This document shows positions 25,384 to 32,138 of a stretch of DNA of 40,824 bases, one piece after another. The position numbers and the translations under genes are program-made. The notes under the pieces were generated by a model. It did not search any database and was not told the origin of the DNA. It saw nothing but the letters and a program-made list of their open reading frames with translations. Source of the stretch: Terrimonas pollutisoli (GTDB taxonomy: Bacteria; Bacteroidota; Bacteroidia; Chitinophagales; Chitinophagaceae); the NCBI RefSeq assembly GCF_029360765.1, contig NZ_JARKNA010000028.1, positions 1 through 40,824 on the forward strand, given 5' to 3'. Each line of letters begins with the position of its first letter. The first letter of the stretch is position 1.

Positions 25384-26220
25384 TTAGTAAATAGTTTCAT
25401 ACTTTTTTTTAAAAATCCTTTGCTTTCTCTCTACTTCTGTATAAGAATCGAAAAAATTGCTAAACCGCAAGCTTTCCTTAGCTCCCAGGCACAAGATTCC
25501 ACCGTTGACAAGACTGTCAAAAAAAAGTTTATGCACCTTATTTTGCAGTTCCCTGTTAAAATATATAAGCACATTACGGCACAAGATCATATTTACTTCT
25601 GCAAAAACACTGTCAGTAACAAGATTGTGATTGGCCCATACTATATTTTTTTTAAGCGATTGTTTCATAATTACCATATTGTAACTCGACGTATAATAGT
25701 CCGAAAATGATTCTTTTCCTCCCGACGCCTGATAGTTGGCGGTATATTCTTTTATTGCTTCGCAGGAGTAAATTCCTTCTTTTGCCTGGTTTATTGCCTG
25801 CTGGTTAAAATCTGTGGCATAAATAGTGACCCGATCATACAGGTCTTCTTCTTTTAAAGCGATAGCCATAGAGTAAACTTCTTCACCGGTTGAACAGCCT
25901 GCATGCCATATTTTAATGAAAGAATAAGTTTTCAAAAACGGAATAACTTTCTCCCGTAATGATTTATAAAAATCAGGATCACGAAACATTTCCGATACAG
26001 TAATGGATAAATCCAGGAGAAGTTGGGATGCAAACAGTTCATCATGAAGAATCCTGAACTGCACTTCCGGAATATTTTTCAAGCCGGACAGAAGCATCCT
26101 GTTCATAATCCTGCGCCTGATATGCGCCTCAGAATATTGCCGGAAATCATATCCATATTTCTGAAAGACAGCTTCCAGTAACAGCGATATTTCGATTTCA
26201 TTTGTGCTTTTTGCAATCAT
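25384..26220 (-). CDS. cheR: CheR-type protein-glutamate O-methyltransferase
   Basis: 278 residues. The N-terminal helical CheR domain (about 8-70) includes IRRRIMNRM. The SAM-binding methyltransferase domain has TVSEMFRD at 74-81, the HAGCSTGEE glycine loop at 106-114, and NMILCRNVLIYF near 208-219. It methylates glutamyl residues using S-adenosylmethionine. It heads the minus-strand set cheR, cheB, hybrid kinase, receiver-kinase, receiver. No chemoreceptor gene is linked, so the likely target is the MCP-like periplasmic/HAMP kinase downstream. Confidence 0.9.
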   Translation of the reverse strand: MIAKSTNEIEISLLLEAVFQKYGYDFRQYSEAHIRRRIMNRMLLSGLKNIPEVQFRILHDELFASQLLLDLSITVSEMFRDPDFYKSLREKVIPFLKTYSFIKIWHAGCSTGEEVYSMAIALKEEDLYDRVTIYATDFNQQAINQAKEGIYSCEAIKEYTANYQASGGKESFSDYYTSSYNMVIMKQSLKKNIVWANHNLVTDSVFAEVNMILCRNVLIYFNRELQNKVHKLFFDSLVNGGILCLGAKESLRFSNFFDSYTEVERKQRIFKKKYETIY

Positions 26221-26413
26221 AAAACACTTAAAACTAACTCTAAGAATTAGTACAATGCGATATTGAAAGATACAAATAAACGGGTTCTTTCAAACGTCAG
26301 CGGCACTTTGAGCAATGGCCAATGGCTGATTTGACACCCCGACAGGAGCAAGAAAAGAAGAAAGAAAACCATGTAGATAATAACAACGCTTTCAGGAGTA
26401 GTATCTGACAGGT

Positions 26414-26476
26414 CCGATTAGCGCAGGTTATAAAGAATTGTTTTTAGCACGAATGAAGAGTAAGCTGATGAGTTGA
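26414..26476 (+). pseudogene. LytTR regulator C-terminal relic
   Basis: Twenty codons read PISAGYKELFLARMKSKLMS and then TGA. This is nearly identical to the C-terminal end of the LytTR regulator at 16551-17270 (PIGASYKEAFLERMKSKLMS). The rest of the gene is gone. It is a leftover of a second LytTR regulator or of a partial duplication of the one at 17 kb. Confidence 0.7.
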
Positions 26477-26672
26477 TATGAGACCCTTTTCATGATTTGA
26501 TTTCTTTTCAAAGGGGGAAAAACTTACCACAATGTGATACTCATTGTAGTATTCATTCCTCTCAGGGAGATAATTCCAGTATTTAAAAGGTTGACAATTC
26601 CTTTTCCCGAATATGGCTTATTAATTGTTTATCATTTAGCAGATTTTCGTTGAATTATGGATTTTTAAAACA

Positions 26673-26709
26673 GGGGAAGATTTTTATCTACCCCTTTTAT
26701 TTTTTTTTT
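26673..26709 (+). terminator. Rho-independent terminator in the gene graveyard
   Basis: GGGG (26673-26676) pairs with CCCC (26691-26694), and after one A-A mismatch AGAT pairs with ATCT around a TTTT loop. A long T-rich tract follows (26695-26709). It would end plus-strand transcripts from the vanished LytTR gene. Confidence 0.55.
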
Positions 26710-26714
26710 AAACG

Positions 26715-26764
26715 GTTCGTATTTATATAATTGACTTTTTCATGTTTGGGTGGTCAATACGAAC
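26715..26764. repeat. Long-spaced inverted repeat
   Basis: GTTCGTATT (26715-26723) and AATACGAAC (26756-26764) are perfect nine-base inverted arms 32 bases apart, ending two bases before another palindrome at 26767. The internal segment contains TTGACTTTTTCATG and TTTGGGTGGTC. This could be the terminal repeat of a small element or a double operator. Confidence 0.4.
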
Positions 26765-26766
26765 AG

Positions 26767-26792
26767 CTTTGTAACGCCTTGGCGTTACAAAG
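26767..26792. promoter_or_regulatory. Perfect 12-base palindrome, probable operator
   Basis: CTTTGTAACGCC (26767-26778), a two-base spacer TT, then GGCGTTACAAAG (26781-26792). The dyad is perfect over 24 bases and lacks a T-run, so it resembles a dimeric regulator site (TTGTAAC...GTTACAA) more than a terminator. The nearest intact genes are cheR, which starts about 550 bases away on the minus strand, and the triple-PAS kinase about 870 bases downstream. Confidence 0.5.
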
Positions 26793-26955
26793 AACCCGGT
26801 GTGAAATGTTTGAAAAAGATGGATAATAATTTTTCTTCTGCTCTTTATCAATGACTGAATACTGATCAGGCGGTCAAAGTTAATTATGGCGATACCTGCG
26901 ATAGTAGAACGTCTCTTTACACTTCATGCTGCAAAAGACACCAATAGCACAGCTA

Positions 26956-27141
26956 TCATTTTTTCACAAGTTCCACCAAAGCTGTTAAACTTGTCAGCAC
27001 AATGGGCAGGAACCGGAGTTCGACCGCTTCTTTTATCGCTTCATCGAGGCTTTTTCTCTCTGCACGTAATTGATTGGTAAAATCAACAAGTAAAATAGAA
27101 ATCCTTACCTCGATACATGCCAGCCCAATAAATCCGGTTTG
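26956..27141 (-). pseudogene. RND efflux pump (AcrB/CusA family) C-terminal relic
   Basis: A minus-strand stretch reads GFIGLACIEVRISILLVDF, then NQLRAERKSLDEAIKEA, then ELRFLPIVLTSLTAL before a stop. This follows the strongly conserved RND transporter segment that contains (A)GIVVNNAIVLIDF, an E-A helix and RxRPILLTTLT. The rest of the pump (over 900 residues) and its fusion/porin partners are absent. The surrounding 26.2-27.66 kb has no intact gene, so this is a decayed remnant. Confidence 0.7.
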
Positions 27142-27476
27142 GAAAAAATATACATGACTATAGGGGTAATCAATTAAATGGTTTTAGTGAATATCATAAT
27201 AGTTGAAAAATTCTTTCAACTTCATATCCAGTCCAATCGCAATTAACAATTAAACAAAGTAACTTTCCTGAGGAATAAATTTTACGCACAGCATTATCTC
27301 CAGTGCTTACCAATGACTCAGTATGTCGCGGATATAAAAGTCTTACCTCTTAAAACAATACGGAAAAAGAGTATTCCGCCAGCGATAAAAATACCGGCCC
27401 ATCCTGTTGTTTATCCATCCAAAAAACTGAATGAAGCAAGCACGGCAAATGAAAAGGAAAACCCCTTCATAAATGG

Positions 27477-27528
27477 ATCATGCCTGGGTAGTCCGATGCA
27501 TATCCGTCCCGGGCATGATTTTTTTTAG
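27477..27528 (+). terminator. Terminator-like hairpin before the triple-PAS kinase
   Basis: ATCATGCCTGGG (27477-27488) pairs with CCCGGGCATGAT (27508-27519) with one T-G wobble, across a 19-base loop, followed by a run of T. It has no intact plus-strand gene upstream, so it marks a lost transcript or a leader attenuator for the kinase 130 bases downstream. Confidence 0.6.
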
Positions 27529-27660
27529 CAATCCCCGACACCAATTTAAGTCCAGTCCTTTATAGATCTCTGTCCCAACCTTCCAAATGCATTTTGACTG
27601 AATGTAATTTTTAATTTGTAAGTTTAACTTTTGAGTTCTCCTTATCCAACTAACTGACTC

Positions 27661-29463
27661 ATGAATCAACACTCTTACTCACATCTAGGTGTATTAGAAT
27701 CCATAAAAGATGCTATAATTGTAAGGGATCTTGGCGGAAAAATATTTTTTGTTAACAAATCGGCAGAAAAACTTTTCGGATATGATTCAGAAGAGTTATT
27801 AGGTAAAGATGTTGAAGCCATCATTCCTTCCATAAAAGCAAACGAAGAAAGAAAATTAGTAGAAAGTATCTTATGGGGCGAACAGGTAGAAAATTATGAA
27901 ACCGAAAGAATTGATAAAAATAATAATTTGATTTATGTTTCGGTAAGTTTATCCGCTTTGAAGGACGATGAAGGAAAGATCATAGGAATTACCAAAGTGA
28001 TCAGGAATATTACCGAAAGGAAAAGAGCGGAAGGAAAATTTCAGGCATTGCTGGAATCGGCTCCTGATGCGATGGTCATTGTAAATAGATTCGGACAAAT
28101 TGTGTTGATTAATGCACAAACAGAAAAACTATTTGGATATGAACGTTCGAACCTTCTTGGAAAGGAAGTGGAAATATTAATTCCTCCGCGTTTTAAAGAC
28201 AAACATCCCGGACACCGCAAACATTTTTTTGCAGACCCTAAAGTTAGAGAGATGGGTGCGGGGCTTGAACTTTACGGCATGCGTAAGAACGGAACAGAAT
28301 TTCCTGTCGAAATTAGTTTAAGCCCGCTGAAACTTGAAGAAGGAATGTTTGTTTCGGCCGCTATCCGTGATATTACAATCAGAAAAAAGATTGAAGCTAA
28401 ATTCAGAGGATTGCTCGAATCAGCTCCTGACGCAATGGTAATAGTAAACAAAGAAGGCAATATTCAATTGATAAATGCACAAACAGAAAAACTATTTGAC
28501 TATAAAAGGGAAGAAATCGTCGGCCAGAAAGTAGAAATACTTATCCCTGTTCGTTTCAAAGGAATTCATCCGGGTCACCGTCACAATTTTTTTTCAGCGC
28601 CAAGAACACGATCGATGGGCGCCGGCCTTGATCTTTATGGCAGAAAAAAAGATGGAACTGAATTTCCTGTAGAAATAAGTTTAAGCCCTATCGAAACAGA
28701 AGAAGGACTGCTTGTTTCCGCTGCCATCAGAGATATTACTGATCAGAAACAGGCGGCCATGGCATTGAAGGAATATGCTTCCCGCCTTGAAACTTCGAAT
28801 AAAGAGCTGGAACAATTTGCTTATGTGGCTTCGCATGATTTACAGGAACCGCTCAGAAATATTACAAATTATGGCGGCTTGCTGGAACAATCAAAAGAAA
28901 ATCTGAGTGAAGAATCTAATCATTTCTTAAGTGTTATAATAAAATCGGCAGATAGAATGAAAATTCTCATCCGCGAACTCTTAAATTTCTCCAGAATAGG
29001 AAGAGACAGATCAATTGAAGCAGTAGACTGCAATAAAGTGATAAATGAAGTTTTAACGGACATGCATTTTAACATTAAAGAAGCCCAGGCGCAATTAAAG
29101 GTAAATGAGATGCCAGTCATTAATGCCAATAAAATTGAGATAAAGCAGCTGTTTCAAAATCTTATAGGCAACGCACTTAAGTTTAAAAAGAAAAATATAA
29201 AACCGGAAATTCAGGTTCACTGTGAGGAGAAAAACAATGAATGGGAATTTTCGGTTAATGATAATGGTGTGGGGATTAAAGAAGAATACCTGGAAAAAAT
29301 ATTTTTAATCTTTCAGCGATTACATACTGAGGAACAATACCCCGGAACGGGCATTGGGCTTGCTACCTGCAAAAAGATTGTTGAATTAAATGAAGGCAAT
29401 ATTTGGGTGAGTTCAAAACCAGGTATTGGCTCTACATTTTATTTTACTATTCCAAAACAATAA
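27661..29463 (+). CDS. Soluble triple-PAS sensor histidine kinase
   Basis: 600 residues with no membrane segment. Three PAS domains lie at about 8-120, 128-245 and 250-365. The second and third are near-duplicates sharing LLESAPDAMVIVN, INAQTEKLF, VEILIP.RFK and GTEFPVEISLSP blocks, a recent internal duplication. The dimerisation domain has VASHDLQEPLRN (His392) of the phytochrome-type kinase subgroup. The ATPase boxes NLIGNALKFK, VNDNGVGI and GTGIGLATC are intact. PAS domains bind cofactors or small ligands; no cofactor residue is evident. A receiver gene follows 10 bases later. Confidence 0.92.
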   Translation: MNQHSYSHLGVLESIKDAIIVRDLGGKIFFVNKSAEKLFGYDSEELLGKDVEAIIPSIKANEERKLVESILWGEQVENYETERIDKNNNLIYVSVSLSALKDDEGKIIGITKVIRNITERKRAEGKFQALLESAPDAMVIVNRFGQIVLINAQTEKLFGYERSNLLGKEVEILIPPRFKDKHPGHRKHFFADPKVREMGAGLELYGMRKNGTEFPVEISLSPLKLEEGMFVSAAIRDITIRKKIEAKFRGLLESAPDAMVIVNKEGNIQLINAQTEKLFDYKREEIVGQKVEILIPVRFKGIHPGHRHNFFSAPRTRSMGAGLDLYGRKKDGTEFPVEISLSPIETEEGLLVSAAIRDITDQKQAAMALKEYASRLETSNKELEQFAYVASHDLQEPLRNITNYGGLLEQSKENLSEESNHFLSVIIKSADRMKILIRELLNFSRIGRDRSIEAVDCNKVINEVLTDMHFNIKEAQAQLKVNEMPVINANKIEIKQLFQNLIGNALKFKKKNIKPEIQVHCEEKNNEWEFSVNDNGVGIKEEYLEKIFLIFQRLHTEEQYPGTGIGLATCKKIVELNEGNIWVSSKPGIGSTFYFTIPKQ

Positions 29464-29473
29464 TCCAGATTTT

Positions 29474-29890
29474 GTGAAACAGTTGAATTGCATATTACTA
29501 ATTGACGACAATGTAGATGACAATTACTTTCATTCCCGTGTAATCAGGAACGCCAATGCGGCTCAACATATAAAAACAACAGAAACAGGAGAGGAAGCAC
29601 TGGAGTATTTTGAACTTGGAAAGCGGGCCCCAGGTCAATATCCTTTGCCCGACCTTATATTTCTTGATATTAATATGCCGGGGATGAATGGTTTTGATTT
29701 GTTAGAAAAAATTAAAGAAGAAAAAATAATTACGGAAGACAGGCCTGTGATTATTGTAATGCTCACAAGCTCTTTGAACCCGGGCGATGAAAAAATGGCA
29801 ACTGAAAAATATTCAAATGAAATAAAAGCATTCCAAAACAAACCCCTTACCCAGGAAGTGTTAAATGAACTTATAGAAAAGTTTTTTTAA
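29474..29890 (+). CDS. Single-domain response regulator
   Basis: The start is set at GTG 29474 (read as MKQLNCILLIDDN). A TTG-started form would overlap the kinase gene and add 16 residues with no receiver sequence. 138 residues, receiver only: acidic residues at 11-12, phosphoacceptor Asp65 in LIFLDINMPG, switch Thr in VMLTSSL, and Lys in FQNKPLT. It is the cognate partner of the triple-PAS kinase by position. Confidence 0.88.
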   Translation: MKQLNCILLIDDNVDDNYFHSRVIRNANAAQHIKTTETGEEALEYFELGKRAPGQYPLPDLIFLDINMPGMNGFDLLEKIKEEKIITEDRPVIIVMLTSSLNPGDEKMATEKYSNEIKAFQNKPLTQEVLNELIEKFF

Positions 29891-30002
29891 TTCCCGCTTC
29901 GTTCTATTCTGTAAAAGTTCGAATCCCCTTTTTTTCCGCCCGGAGTCTCACAGCCCAGGCCAGGGCAGAGTGAACTCCGGGTTGATTGACTGCTTCCCGT
30001 TC

Positions 30003-30050
30003 AACCCAGATTTTGCAGCCTACTGCAAAATTTGGGTTCAATATTTTTTC
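30003..30050 (+). terminator. Strong rho-independent terminator
   Basis: AACCCAGATTTTGCAG (30003-30018) pairs with CTGCAAAATTTGGGTT (30023-30038) over 16 pairs with a single G-T wobble and a CCTA loop, followed by CAATATTTTTTC. It closes the kinase-receiver transcript. A second, looser inverted pair (CCCGGAGT with ACTCCGGG) lies just upstream at about 29939-29981. Confidence 0.8.
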
Positions 30051-30158
30051 AAGGTCTACCACCTAATAGACTGCATGGCTTACGCTATCATCTCCCTTTT
30101 TATTTATTCAACACGTCCACCCAACAATAACGCAATAGCTAAACTTCGGTTAAACTCA

Positions 30159-30166
30159 TAGCTTTG
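30159..30166 (+). promoter_or_regulatory. Possible Bacteroidota -7 box
   Basis: TAGCTTTG matches the Bacteroidota sigma-ABfr -7 consensus TAnnTTTG and ends eight bases before the ATG at 30175. No good -33 TTTG element lies at the expected distance, and transcription from here would give an almost leaderless message, so this is only a candidate. Confidence 0.3.
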
Positions 30167-30174
30167 CCTGACTT

Positions 30175-31509
30175 ATGCCAGGAAATATTTTACTGATTGA
30201 TGATGAAGAAGGATTGCGAAGACTCCTGGGCCGGATCATCGGTTTAGAAGGCTTTCATGTAGATGAAGCGGGAACGCTTAGGGCCGGCTTTGACCTGCTC
30301 AACAAAAAAGAAATAGATGTGGTGCTTTGCGATGTAAAATTGCCCGATGGCAACGGCGTTGATTTTGTAAAAGAGGTCAAACTAAAATACCCGTTGGCTG
30401 AAATTATCCTGCTTACCGCTTACGGAAATATTCCGGATGGCGTGCAGGCCATCAAGAATGGGGCATTTGATTACATCACCAAGGGAAATGACAATGACCG
30501 GATCGTGCCCCTGCTTTACCAGGCGATGGATAGGGTGGCGGCGCAGCGAAAATCTGCCATTAAAATCAAGAACAGGGAAACTCAGCATTTTGATGAGATA
30601 ATTGGTCAAAGCTCTTTAATAAAGGAGGCCATCGCACTGGCTAAAAAAATAGCCCCTACAGATGCCAATGTTTTGCTTTTGGGAGAAACCGGAACAGGCA
30701 AAGAGATTTTTGCCAATGCTATACACAGCAACAGCAAGCGGTTTGGCCAATCTTTTATCGCTATCAATTGCAGCGCCTTTACAAAAGAACTCTTAGAGGG
30801 TGAGCTGTTTGGGCATAAGGCGGGAGCCTATACAGGCGCAACAAAAGATAAAAAAGGGCTGATCGAAATAGCCCACCAGGGAACCCTGTTTTTGGATGAA
30901 GTCGGCGAGTTAAGTATCGATCTCCAGGCAAAGCTGCTCCGGGTGATTGAAAATGGAGAGTTTATCAAACTGGGAGATGAAAAAACAACGAAGGTCAATG
31001 TAAGGATCATAGCTGCAACCAATCGTGACCTGGTCAAACGGATAGAGGAAGCTGAATTCAGGGAAGACCTGTATTACCGCTTAAATGTTTTTGCTATTCA
31101 ATTACCCGCTTTGCATGATCGCAGCGAGGATATACCCGCATTGGTCGACAATTTTCTTTCCTGGTTTGGAAACCGGGAAAATAAACCTGGCTTACATGCT
31201 AACGACGAATCTTTAAAGCTATTGCAACGATACCGGTGGAAAGGAAATGTTCGTGAATTGAGAAATGTAATAGAAAGAGCTACCATCCTTGTTGATGGAA
31301 AAGAAGTGCTCCCTGAACATTTGCCTTATGAGATTCAACGACAAAATGAACAAAGCGCCACTAACCTGACACTTGCGAGTGTTGAAAAGATCCATATTCA
31401 AAAAGTGCTGCATTATACCAGGGGCAATAAAACCAGGGCCGCCGAACATTTAGGTATTGGCCTCACTACGCTTTACCGTAAGATGGAGGAATACCATATC
31501 AGTAAATAA
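30175..31509 (+). CDS. Sigma-54-dependent NtrC-family response regulator, likely kdp regulator
   Basis: 444 residues. Receiver domain (about 1-120) with phosphoacceptor Asp53 in LCDVKLPDG. The AAA+ domain (about 140-370) has Walker A GETGTGKE at 170-177, the sigma-54 contact loop as GAYTGA at 217-222 (Tyr in place of the usual Phe) and FLDEVGEL as Walker B. The C-terminal Fis-type helix-turn-helix includes NKTRAAEHLGIGLTTLYRKM. It activates sigma-54 promoters when phosphorylated. It lies directly upstream of the kdp genes, and no OmpR-type KdpE is present, so it is the probable output of the kdp sensor. Confidence 0.9.
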   Translation: MPGNILLIDDEEGLRRLLGRIIGLEGFHVDEAGTLRAGFDLLNKKEIDVVLCDVKLPDGNGVDFVKEVKLKYPLAEIILLTAYGNIPDGVQAIKNGAFDYITKGNDNDRIVPLLYQAMDRVAAQRKSAIKIKNRETQHFDEIIGQSSLIKEAIALAKKIAPTDANVLLLGETGTGKEIFANAIHSNSKRFGQSFIAINCSAFTKELLEGELFGHKAGAYTGATKDKKGLIEIAHQGTLFLDEVGELSIDLQAKLLRVIENGEFIKLGDEKTTKVNVRIIAATNRDLVKRIEEAEFREDLYYRLNVFAIQLPALHDRSEDIPALVDNFLSWFGNRENKPGLHANDESLKLLQRYRWKGNVRELRNVIERATILVDGKEVLPEHLPYEIQRQNEQSATNLTLASVEKIHIQKVLHYTRGNKTRAAEHLGIGLTTLYRKMEEYHISK

Positions 31510-31530
31510 ACTCTTTCATTTTGGAAAACG

Positions 31531-31556
31531 ACCCTTTCATTTTGAAAGGGTTTTTT
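31531..31556 (+). terminator. Rho-independent terminator after the sigma-54 regulator
   Basis: CCCTTTC (31532-31538) pairs with GAAAGGG (31544-31550) across ATTTT and is followed by six T. A near-copy, CTTTCATTTTGGAAA, lies just upstream at about 31512-31526. It separates the regulator from the kdp transcript. Confidence 0.8.
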
Positions 31557-31685
31557 GTTTTCAACTTTTTGGTTCCAGTTTTTCAATTTCACCGAAACCC
31601 GCTCTGCGCCTGGCTTCCCGGCTCCCCGCCCGGTTCCGGCTTAAACAGGCATGCCATTGGCCCTTTACCCGGCAAATCATAAAAC

Positions 31686-31802
31686 ATGGAACCAACTAAA
31701 AAAGAAGAAACCAGGTATGGGCCCGGGTTGCATATCATCTTCCCGATTGTGTATGTCACCCTGTTAGTAGCTGGTTTATTAATCAGGCATTTCACCGCTT
31801 AA
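31686..31802 (+). CDS. Small single-helix membrane peptide 1 of the kdp cluster (38 aa)
   Basis: ATG 31686 to TAA 31800-31802. A charged N-terminus (MEPTKKEETRYGPG) is followed by one membrane helix (IIFPIVYVTLLVAGLLI) and a short RHFTA end. It is the first of four consecutive tiny membrane-peptide frames that end with kdpF. No family is recognised. Its position after the terminator and before kdpF suggests a Kdp-associated peptide. Confidence 0.5.
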   Translation: MEPTKKEETRYGPGLHIIFPIVYVTLLVAGLLIRHFTA

Positions 31803-31813
31803 GTTTTTTCATT

Positions 31814-31921
31814 ATGAAAAATGAGCAAAACGATCAGTTCAGAGTTCTTGTTTGGGTCGTTGTCGTGTCCCTGCTTATGACGGCATTGTCGTATTTCCTG
31901 TATGTCAAATTCAAAATTTAA
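31814..31921 (+). CDS. Small single-helix membrane peptide 2 of the kdp cluster (35 aa)
   Basis: ATG 31814 to TAA 31919-31921, 11 bases after the previous frame. A polar N-terminus (MKNEQNDQFR) precedes a helix (VLVWVVVVSLLMTALSYFLY) and a short basic end. The layout is like that of peptide 1. The function is not recognised. Confidence 0.5.
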   Translation: MKNEQNDQFRVLVWVVVVSLLMTALSYFLYVKFKI

Positions 31922-31933
31922 ATATTCAAAGAG

Positions 31934-32017
31934 ATGTTAAGTGTCCTCTTATTACTGACCGGGTTGGTTGTATTCCGGCTTCTTTTTAAGACCATTGACT
32001 GGTTCGAAAAAATTTAA
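31934..32017 (+). CDS. Small single-helix membrane peptide 3 of the kdp cluster (27 aa)
   Basis: ATG 31934 (preceded by AAAGAG, a possible ribosome-binding site) to TAA 32015-32017. MLSVLLLLTGLVVFRLLF is the single helix, followed by KTIDWFEKI. It is 12 bases after peptide 2 and 33 bases before kdpF. The function is not recognised. Confidence 0.45.
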   Translation: MLSVLLLLTGLVVFRLLFKTIDWFEKI

Positions 32018-32050
32018 CCGCTGCATAAGCAGCAATAAAACATTCCTTTT

Positions 32051-32134
32051 ATGATGATGACCGTATTATTCATTTTATCAACAGCAGTTTTCTGCTACCT
32101 GGTTTATGTATTGATCAAACCAGAAAAATTCTGA
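32051..32134 (+). CDS. kdpF: KdpF-type small subunit of the K+-transporting ATPase
   Basis: 27 residues from ATG 32051 (two further ATG codons follow at once) to TGA 32132-32134. One helix (TVLFILSTAVFCYLVYVLI) ends in KPEKF. The helix followed by YLVYxLIxPExF is the KdpF signature; KdpF stabilises the KdpABC complex in the membrane. It lies four bases before kdpA. Confidence 0.8.
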   Translation: MMMTVLFILSTAVFCYLVYVLIKPEKF

Positions 32135-32138
32135 TTGC

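Noticed and set aside
26886..27080. A 64-codon plus-strand frame
   Set aside because: It is antisense to the recognisable RND pump relic.
27313..27528. A 71-codon plus-strand frame before the triple-PAS kinase
   Set aside because: It ends inside a terminator hairpin. The opposite strand has broken hydrophobic pieces (for example GWAGIFIAGGILFFRIV), which suggests a decayed membrane gene, but too little remains to name.
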